From: Bigelowiella natans CCMP2755
Lineage: Eukaryota > Cercozoa > Chlorarachniophyceae
Direction: 5' to 3'
DNA: 25,000 nucleotides
NCBI GenBank assembly: GCA_000320545.1
Contig: ADNK01003416.1
Coordinates: 1-25,000 of the forward strand
Shown: positions 18,895-25,000 of the stretch, in pieces
Layout of the letters: the number at the start of each line of letters is the position of its first letter
Position numbering within the stretch: position 1 is the stretch's first letter
Notes under the pieces: model-generated
What the model saw: the letters and a program-made list of their open reading frames with translations, nothing else
Databases searched by the model: none
Told to the model about the DNA's origin: nothing
Made by a program: the position numbers and the translations under genes

Positions 18895-21493
18895 TGTGAT
18901 GTTGAACTTCCGCTCTGCGATGCTAACCCTTTCTCCTCCTCCTGCTCCACCTCCTACAACAACAACCTCCTACTCACTGCCCGCTGCTAATAACGGCTAC
19001 TACATATCCCGCCACCGCCGCTAGGTTCCTCGAAGAGTACTCAAAGCAGCGCGCCGAGAGCTCTCCCTCCTCCACCTCCTCCTCCTCCTTCGGCAGCAGG
19101 GGCATGCACGGGTACGGCGGCCGCCTCAACACGCTCTCCGCTCCGCTCCCTGATGAGAGCGAGAACGAGCGCAAGGCCGCCTTGTACCTCTTGCTGGGGG
19201 AGTGGATGCAGGAGTCCGGGGCGCGTAAGGCTGAGGACGTCACCCGCTACTTCAAGAAGGCGCAGAGCCTCGTGCCCAAGTGGGAGAAAGCCCACTTCGT
19301 GCTCGGGAAGTTCTACGACAAGCTCAGGCAGACCGCGTCCAAGCGCATCAGGGGAGGGGGGGGGGGGGGGGTGGTTCGTCGTCCGCGGGTGGGGGGGAGG
19401 AGGGGGAGGTGGGCAGCTATCGGCATCAGCTTCATCGGGGGGGGGCGGGGCAAAGCAAGATGGCGACGGTCGCGACGACTACACTACACCTAGTCACTAT
19501 CTTGAGGCACTACGCAAACTCCCTCATCGAAGGGCATCAATTCATCTTCCAGTCTCTACCGCGCATGCTCACGGTCTGGTTCGAGTTCATGGAGGAAGCC
19601 GGTACGAACGAGAGTGTTAGCCACAGAGCGAGCAGCGCTTGGGCTGCTTCAGACCCCCCCCCCCCGTGCGTGTCGTCATCGCCACCGCCACTACCATTTG
19701 TGCCTCTACATTCTTCCTTTTTCCCGAAAAAGGATGTCACCCACCTCCGCATGTTTCTGCAGCAGGAATCTTGCTGGGAAGCACGCGTGCGTGGCGGCGA
19801 TAGTGTGTGATATTGCACGTTGCGTGTGTTCGTTCGCTCATTTATCCCCCCCCCCCTTACCCCCATCCCCATCCCCATCGCCTTCGTAGGTGGAAAGACG
19901 CGCTCCAGCCGATCATCGAAGGACTGCTCCGAGATGCAGAAGACAGTGGAAGAGACGTCCGAATACATGAAGCAGCTCGTCGGGGTGCTCAAGGCGTACC
20001 AGTGGTTCACGGCCCTGCCGCAGATTATCTCGCGCTTTAACCACCCGCACCCGAACGTCACCGCGTTCATCCAGGAGGTGATAGCCAGCGTCCTGAAGGA
20101 GTACCCCCAGCAGGCCCTTTGGACGGTGGCGACGATCTACAACTCGACCAAGGTCGAGCGGAGGAACAAGGCGCGGAAGATGCTCCGCTACGCGGTGCGG
20201 GACGACCCCCCGAGCAAGGCGATGATCGTCGACAACCTGCGCGTCTTCGAGCTGCTCATCAAGGTGTGCAACACCAAGATCCCCAAGAACCAGGGCAACG
20301 TGGTCAGGATGTCGAGGCGATTCGAGGAGCTCAAGAGGCTGCGGCACACAAAGGTCCTCATCCCCATCCAATCCAACCTCACGGCGGTGCTGCCGGCCAA
20401 CGGGCGCAGCCAGGACAACTACAACGCCTTCCCCAGCGCGTCGGTGACCATCCTCGAGTTCGAGGACGAGATCGAGGTAATGCCGTCCAAGGAGCGGCCG
20501 ATGAAGATCAAGATGATGGGTAGCGACGGGCAGCGCTATCTGTTCCTCTGCAAGCGCGAGGAGAGGGGCGACATGAGGAAGAACTCGCGCCTGATGGAGT
20601 TCAATACGGTCGTGAATCGGCTCCTGCTGAACACGCCCGAGTCGCGCAAGCGGAACCTGAAGCTGCGGACCTTCGCCGTCCTGCCGCTGACGGAGGAGTG
20701 CGGGCTGATTGAGTGGGTGAACCACACCTGCTGCTTCCGCCACGTCGTGCACGAGCTCCACATGGAGGACGGCATCTTCTTCGTCTTCCGGAGCGACATG
20801 AAGGCTTGGAACAAGCGCCCCAGCAACAAGCTGCAGGTCTTCCGGCAGTTCTGCAGGAAGTACCCGGCGGTCTTCCACCGCTGGTTCTACCGCGGGTTCG
20901 CCGAGCCGACCGCGTGGTTTGAGAGCCGCCTGCGCTACGTGCGCTCGGTGGCCGTCTGGTCGATGGTCGGCTACGTCGTCGGGCTCGGGGACCGGCACGG
21001 GGAGAACATCCTGCTGGACAAGCTGAGCGGCGAGGTGGTGCACGTCGACTTCGACTGCCTCTTTGACAGGGGGAAGACCCTCGAGATCCCGGAGCGCGTG
21101 CCGTTCCGGCTGACGCAGAACGTGGTGGACGGCTTCGGCGTCACCGGCTGCAGCGGCACGTTCCAGAGGAGCTGCGAGAGCATCCTGGGCGTGCTCCGGG
21201 ACCACAAGGACGCGCTGATGAACGTGCTGTATTCGTTCGTGCACGACCCCCTCGTCGAGTGGAAGGAGAAGAAGTCGGATCGAAACGCGAGGGCGAAGGT
21301 GATCATGAACAGCATTGAGACTAGGCTGCGCGGCCAGCTTAACAAAGAGCCCGACCACCACCACGGCGGGTCTCGGACGTCGCTCATCGAGCTTCCGCTG
21401 TCCGTCCAGGGCCAGGTCCAACAGCTCATCGAAGACGCGACAAGCGAAGATAATCTCTCGCAAATGTACATAGGATGGATGCCATGGTTGTAG
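9234..21493 (+). CDS. ATR: ATR-type PI3K-related checkpoint kinase (Mec1/Rad3 family), full length
   Basis: ATR binds RPA-coated single-stranded DNA through ATRIP in the nucleus and phosphorylates SQ/TQ sites to signal replication stress. Exons are 9234-9578, 9649-10062, 10124-11098, 11228-11457, 11736-11998, 12121-13157, 13273-13388, 13577-13775, 13901-14073, 14281-about 14516, possibly 14639-14723, 14969-15950, 16414-17274, 17499-18025, 18189-18485, 18627-18818, 19025-19601 (frame problem near 19371) and 19890-21493. This gives about 2,990-3,018 residues against 2,644 in human. HEAT repeats come first; UME matches exons 13901-14516. The FAT region (GECLGELGAIDPG-like block near 15199, SYQRAYPFI at the 18025/18189 junction, FIFQSLPRML near 19541) precedes the kinase. 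Kinase motifs: lysine in LCKREE, GLGDRHGENIL at 20981, and HVDFDCLFDRG at 21041 in place of DFG. The FATC tail ends in LSQMYIGWMPWL. DFG-equivalent, DRH and FATC residues are all intact, so the enzyme looks active. Confidence 0.96.
11519..11601. repeat. (AT)n plus (GT)n compound microsatellite in an ATR intron
   Basis: A pure AT tract (11519-11566) is followed by GT units to about 11601, within the ATR intron 11458-11735. The acceptor at 11734-11735 has its own CT-rich tract. Confidence 0.95.
12685..12711 (+). repeat. coding (AGC)n, poly-serine tract in the ATR HEAT region
   Basis: AGC codons give a serine run inside an acidic, basic and serine-rich insert of about 150 residues in exon 12121-13157. 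A second serine run (TCC/TCA codons) lies at about 12886-12915. The flanking HEAT sequence is conserved, so the insert looks like an expanded loop. Confidence 0.9.
13389..13411. repeat. (GTG)n tract starting at an ATR splice donor
   Basis: The intron after exon 13273-13388 begins at the first GTG unit, so the donor itself is made of the repeat. Confidence 0.85.
14074..14280 (+). other. GC-AG intron in ATR
   Basis: The exon before it ends GATGCCAG and the intron starts GCAAGGAG; there is no GT in a usable phase nearby. The acceptor is AACACAG at 14280. Joining AG to C gives an in-frame serine and continues the UME alignment, with phase 2 on both sides. Confidence 0.82.
14639..14723 (+). CDS. 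candidate additional ATR exon of 85 nt
   Basis: A CCGCAG acceptor and a CG|GTGTGT donor flank an open stretch whose entry phase (1) and exit phase (2) are exactly those needed to join the donor at 14516 to the acceptor at 14968. The encoded ADDAGLSVIVAIKKG shows no clear similarity to the ATR residues expected here, so this may be intronic. The alternative is a weak phase-2 donor at 14520 with no extra exon. Confidence 0.35.
14724..14964 (+). repeat. four microsatellites, (GT)n-(CA)n-(AT)n-(CA)n, in one ATR intron
   Basis: The tracts are GT at 14724-14762, CA at 14792-14826, AT at 14832-14868 and CA at 14938-14963. The last CA tract runs almost into the acceptor ACAAACAG at 14968, where a pyrimidine tract is expected. 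Confidence 0.95.
16255..16283. repeat. (TAC)n microsatellite in an ATR intron
   Basis: About ten TAC units in the 463-nt intron 15951-16413, which also holds a G run at 15988-16004. Confidence 0.93.
18847..18898. repeat. (CT)n-(GT)n compound microsatellite in an ATR intron
   Basis: CT units switch directly to GT units near 18877. It lies in the intron 18819-19024. A short (GTT)n tract also occurs at 18040-18061 in the intron 18026-18188. Confidence 0.93.
19357..19453 (+). other. G-rich frame-change zone in the ATR FAT region
   Basis: The exon is read in one frame up to KFYDKLRQTASKRI and in another from LHLVTILRHY on; both sides match ATR. Between them lie several G runs (the longest near 19357-19371). 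Either one G is missing from the assembled run, or a 59-nt GT-AG intron occupies 19371-19429. The length 59 is 2 modulo 3, which restores the frame. Confidence 0.75.
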
Positions 21494-22511
21494 GCAGGGA
21501 GCAGTGATGGGCGTCGTCTGCAGTCCAGAATGAGCAGCTGCTAGTTAGTTAGTTCGTTAGCCCAAATGGGCAACGGATGGGTACGCATGTTTGTTCCAGT
21601 GCTGCCTGCATGGCATGTGCGTGTTCATTGGAAGTGTTAATATTTCATACAAACAGCATCACGCAACAGCAGCATCGCAGCATCCGACATCATTGCTAGA
21701 TTGTTTGGTCATCAGTAACATCGCTACTGGATTGCTTTGCACCTTTCTAGCTTTAGATGTCCGCTAGCGCGGACAAAAATGCAGATAGATGCGACAATGT
21801 GAAAGCAGTCGTGTCGTGGAAAGGCGCACGAGTTTCGTTTTACATCGGGAAAGATTCATATCCGCCGCTGAGCAATGGCTTCAAATTCGCATTGTGCCTC
21901 GATGCGTGCTATGCAGGCTAGCAGGCCAATGTCCGCTGTGGAATGATGAGCTGTTTGAGTTCCTATTGTCTGTTAACTGGCTCGCATAGCTAGATAGAGA
22001 CTAGAGAGAGCTTACACCTAACCACATTGCAGCATGCTATCTAGCTATCTAGCTATGTGTAAACAATTCTAGAATTGCCTCGTCAGCGCGGCTTCAAGCC
22101 ATTCTAGCATTCTATGTGCCATATATTTGTGTTTAGAGGTTGGCCTATCTAGCTATGCATGAGGCTCCTCTAGCTAGCTAGCTCTATATATCTCATTCTA
22201 GCATTGCGTTGGGTGCTGCATGTTCTCACGTGCAAAGCATTTTTTTGCGTGGAAAGTGCACATCTGTATACCATGCTAGCATGCAGCGCAGTGCGGTGTG
22301 TCATGTGCATGCTAGCATGCAATATTAATCCCACCAGCTAAGCATTCAATCTGTCACAACTTGTTCGTTCCGCGACGCTGCCCACGCATCATTGATCCTA
22401 ATTTACACGCTAGCGCGGCTTCGTCGCGATTTCATGACAAAGATGCACAAACAAGCAAGCGCATCTATTCGTTTGGATGAGTTCGATGTGCGCAAAATGA
22501 GTGCTACATCA
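21494..22511. other. spacer between convergent ATR and UTP15, palindrome-rich
   Basis: Both genes end here, so this holds the two 3' UTRs. No microsatellite longer than a few units is present. TAGCTAGC and CATGC motifs recur, with palindromes at 22072-22081 (TTCTAGAA-centred), 22272-22283 and 22306-22321. No gene is supported; the open frame at 21789-21989 has no recognisable features. Confidence 0.6.
22306..22321. repeat. perfect 16-base palindrome TGCATGCTAGCATGCA
   Basis: The sequence equals its own reverse complement over 16 bases. Its 12-base core recurs at 22272-22283 and at 6448-6459, all in intergenic DNA. Confidence 0.9.
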
Positions 22512-23155
22512 CTAACTCGGTGCTCCGTTTGACACTAGAAGCTCGATGGTCGCAGCAATCTTCAGCATAGATTCCTGGAGCTGGATCTCCTCCGATATCT
22601 GATCTTTCAGCTTCACCATCAAGTCGTCAATTATTGGCGATTGGCGGCAGACAGCGCCGTACAGGTTTACGATTTGGTGGGCCGTCTCCACCAAAGTTCT
22701 CGTATAGTGAGGATTCACAATATGCTTCAGGACAAACGCCAGCACCGGCAGCAGCTCTTGGTCGTCCCTTCCCCCGAGGGCATTTTTCAACGCGTTCCGC
22801 TGCAATGTGATAGGAAACAGAAAGGGGTCGGATTGGTGAGTGGCGTCAACGAACCTGGAGCGCTGTATTAAAATCGGGGAGGGGAAACTTACTCGCATGA
22901 GCTCCTCCACGACGGAAACAACAACTACTGGGTGCCCGGACCGCAAGGCGGCGTCCAGAGCTCTATTGTACTCGAACTTGCGGAGGAACACGTCGTAGGG
23001 CTGCAGCTTCTTCTTCTTCCGGTTCATGATCAAGATGTCTCGCTCCCCGGGCTGGTACTTCACGCCCCTGTTATAATACCTGTCCAAAGGCAACAAATGC
23101 CGGGTCATTATTTGAGGCTGCACGCGCCAGGATTATGGATAAGAAATATAAATAT

Positions 23156-23205
<50 letters not shown>

Positions 23206-24412
23206 CTGTGGAGACATCGTGCCGCATGGCAAAAAAACCGTTGTTGTTCTTCAGCGTGTTAGTCTAATCGTAGCTTCTCACCGCTTGGTGCCAGTGCGCG
23301 GGGGGGGGGCGGGTATTGCCAGCTTTGAGTCTGCGCGACAGAAGAGCCAACGTGAGGAAGGCACATCGCGTATTGATGAAGCAACAGCATATGAACATGA
23401 AGACAGAATATCAACCCACCTTGCTGCGGCTGCCTCCTCCGGATCGAGACCGTTCCGTCCAGCATTCCGACGACTACGACGGGGAACTCCTCGCTTTTCG
23501 AAACGCCCAGGGAGAGGATAGGGGACTCGTATCGCACCGAATGCGTCACCTCAAACGTCTCCAAGTCGTAGAATTTGAGTTGCTGATCTAGTGAACCTAT
23601 AAGGGGGGAGGGGGGGGGGGGGGGGGGTAGTATGCTGAGCGCCCATTTTAGGCGGGGGAAGGAGGTGTCCCATACACGCCATACTCGTGATATACACTGA
23701 TGATGACGACTCACCTGCGAGAAGCCTTGAGGCCTTCGATGCCGTTGACGTGTGTGCAATGCAGGTTACTGCCTTCTGGTGGCTCGAGAGCGTCTGCAGC
23801 AACCGCCCTCCTGCGCGCCGAGTCAAAGATGTTTATCAGAGTCACGAGAAGCAAAAAACCGACAACACGGTAGAGTACGTGATCGTCGCGAAACAAGGGC
23901 CGCTGCGCCACGCGCACCCCGCCCACCGTAGCCCCCCCCGCACCGCATTTGCTTTGCTTGCTGCTATACACACGCGACGACCTGATGTCAGATCCCAGAT
24001 CTTGATGTAGCGATCTCCCGCTGTGACGACTAAAGACCCGGACGGCAGGACGAGTATATCCTCCACGGGGTGACCGTGATCGACGCTCCATTGCTGCTTT
24101 CGCGTCCGAAGATCCCACCCCGCGACCTTGTGATCATAGCTTCCGGAGACTACAACCTGAATTGTGAGGGAACGCGGAGTGAATGTCTTTCTCTGGCCCG
24201 CGCGTGGCTTTGCGGCCATGGCCGACACGTGATGGGAAGACGAAATTAAAGCCCAGCTGCCTACCTCTGCTGATATATGCGCTATCGAGCGCACGTAGTC
24301 TTTGTGGCCCTCCAAGCAACACACTTGTTCCTGAAAGGAGGATAATACAGCTGATCTATGCTTTTTTATGCTCAGGCGCTTTTGCGCTCTCTCCCTTGTT
24401 CGCTTTTACATG

Positions 24413-24456
<44 letters not shown>

Positions 24457-25000
24457 CATGAGTGAGTGAGTGAGTGAGAGAGAGAGAGAGAGAGGGTTGA
24501 GCATTGCCTGGGTTGGTATGTCCCACACGCGACAAGTCTTATCATCAGAGCCGGAAAGAACCTGACAATAAAATATCTGAGCTTTAACGCAACGATCTCA
24601 TCATCGTCACATCGTGGTGTGCATAAGTTGATGCCTCCTCCCTCCCCTCCCTCCCCCCGAATGCTACCGACCTGGGTGTCTCCTGGCAAAAAAGAGAGCG
24701 CTTGCACGGCGGCCTTATGGCCACGGAATTCTCGGATCTGTCCTTTGGTCTTTGCCTCGAAAACCTGTTTCAAACACCAGTAGCGGTGGGTGTCAAAAGA
24801 GAGCCGCACAGCAGTGTTACTAATCAATTGCGGCCCACCTTTATTATCGGCCAGTCGCCTCCTGCAGCGATGAGAGATCCATCAGATCGGTAACTGCGAT
24901 GAACATCATATCGACCAGAGAAAAGCTCAGAGCGTGTCCTTTTGAAGAGGAAAACGAGGCAGCAGCGGACGGAGAGTCCAATTACAACCTTACAGAATGA
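22512..25000 (-). CDS. UTP15: UTP15, WD40 protein of the U3 snoRNP (t-UTP/UtpA) complex, N-terminus beyond the window
   Basis: UTP15 is part of the SSU processome that transcribes and cleaves pre-rRNA for 18S in the nucleolus. Exons in transcript order are 25000-24994 (partial), 24893-24839, 24764-24672, 24561-24508, 24330-24265, 24156-23982, 23810-23715, 23596-23420, 23330-23282, 23079-22893 and 22799-22512, with TAG at 22514-22512. All phases agree. WD40 blades are plain: SGSDDKTCRVWDIP, SGSYDHKVAGWDLRTRKQQW, TAGDRYIKIWDLTSG, LLQTLSSHQKAVTCI and SLDQQLKFYDLETFEV. The C-terminal Utp15 domain follows (YNRGVKYQPGERDILI, FEYNRALDAAL, LGGRDDQELLPVLAFVLKHI). The alignment matches human UTP15 almost without gaps. 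One intron (24507-24331) is GC-AG. The exon 23330-23282 is only 49 nt and proline-rich. Confidence 0.95.
23160..23201. repeat. (AT)n microsatellite in a UTP15 intron
   Basis: A pure AT tract of about 42 bases in the intron between exons 23330-23282 and 23079-22893. Confidence 0.95.
23607..23627. repeat. G homopolymer in a UTP15 intron
   Basis: A G run just inside the intron upstream of exon 23596-23420. In transcript sense it is a C run, so it supplies the pyrimidine tract of that acceptor. Confidence 0.85.
24331..24507 (-). other. GC-AG intron in UTP15
   Basis: In transcript sense the exon ends ACCCAG and the intron starts GCAATG. No GT occurs downstream for about 100 nt, where only GA, GAGT and CA repeats lie. 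The acceptor TTTCAG precedes GAACAAGTG. Phase 0 on both sides gives DIPTQ-EQVCCLEGHKDYVR, the same length as the human blade. Confidence 0.85.
24415..24494. repeat. (GT)n-(GAGT)n-(GA)n compound microsatellite in the UTP15 GC-AG intron
   Basis: GT units run to 24451, then GAGT units near 24460-24477 grade into GA units up to 24494, only about twelve bases from the GC donor. Confidence 0.94.

Noticed and set aside
19913-21463. 516-codon open frame on the minus strand opposite the ATR kinase domain
   Set aside because: It mirrors the GC-rich kinase exon, has no family resemblance, and its composition (Val, Leu, His, Arg, Glu) is that expected from antisense of high-GC3 coding sequence.
23079-23117. 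UTP15 exon extended to an acceptor at 23117 (PQIMTRHLLPLD)
   Set aside because: No upstream donor has the matching phase. The 49-nt exon 23330-23282 and the acceptor at 23080-23081 give full phase continuity and better family spacing.

Overview
This is a eukaryotic nuclear window from an intron-rich genome. The genes have canonical GT-AG introns plus two GC-AG introns, and the ribosome-biogenesis, checkpoint and endolysosomal proteins are typical of eukaryotes. Many introns are filled with microsatellites: (GT)n, (CA)n, (AT)n, (GAA)n, (GAT)n, (TAC)n and homopolymer G. The conserved coding exons are GC-rich. An alga or other protist seems likely, but nothing here fixes the taxon. No prokaryotic, viral, CRISPR or transposon gene was recognised.

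Layout, left to right. (1) 1-1681: low-complexity, repeat-rich DNA with no exon I can support firmly. (2) About 1682-5316, minus strand: a gene for a TPR protein. I pieced it together from many short exons, several of 16-31 nt, spread through microsatellite-filled introns. (3) 5317-6585: spacer without microsatellites. (4) 6586-8543, minus strand: CCZ1, a subunit of the Mon1-Ccz1 Rab7 exchange factor; three exons, complete. (5) 8544-9233: short spacer between the divergent CCZ1 and ATR genes. (6) 9234-21493, plus strand: a full-length ATR checkpoint kinase of about 3,000 residues in at least 17 exons (HEAT solenoid, UME, FAT, PI3K-like kinase, FATC). (7) 21494-22511: spacer rich in TAGC/CATG palindromes, between the convergent ATR and UTP15 genes. 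(8) 22512 to the right edge, minus strand: UTP15, a WD40 protein of the U3 snoRNP/SSU processome; 11 exons are visible and its N-terminus lies beyond the window.

The four genes serve separate housekeeping roles (possible co-chaperone, endosome maturation, DNA-damage signalling, 18S rRNA processing) and do not form a functional cluster. The interest lies in gene structure: a run of micro-exons, two GC-AG introns placed by homology and phase, an exon that begins with GTAAGT directly after its acceptor, an intron that could fold on its own complementary microsatellites, and two places where the ATR reading frame needs an explanation. Exon boundaries were found by hand from splice consensus, phase continuity and remembered family alignments; no search was run.
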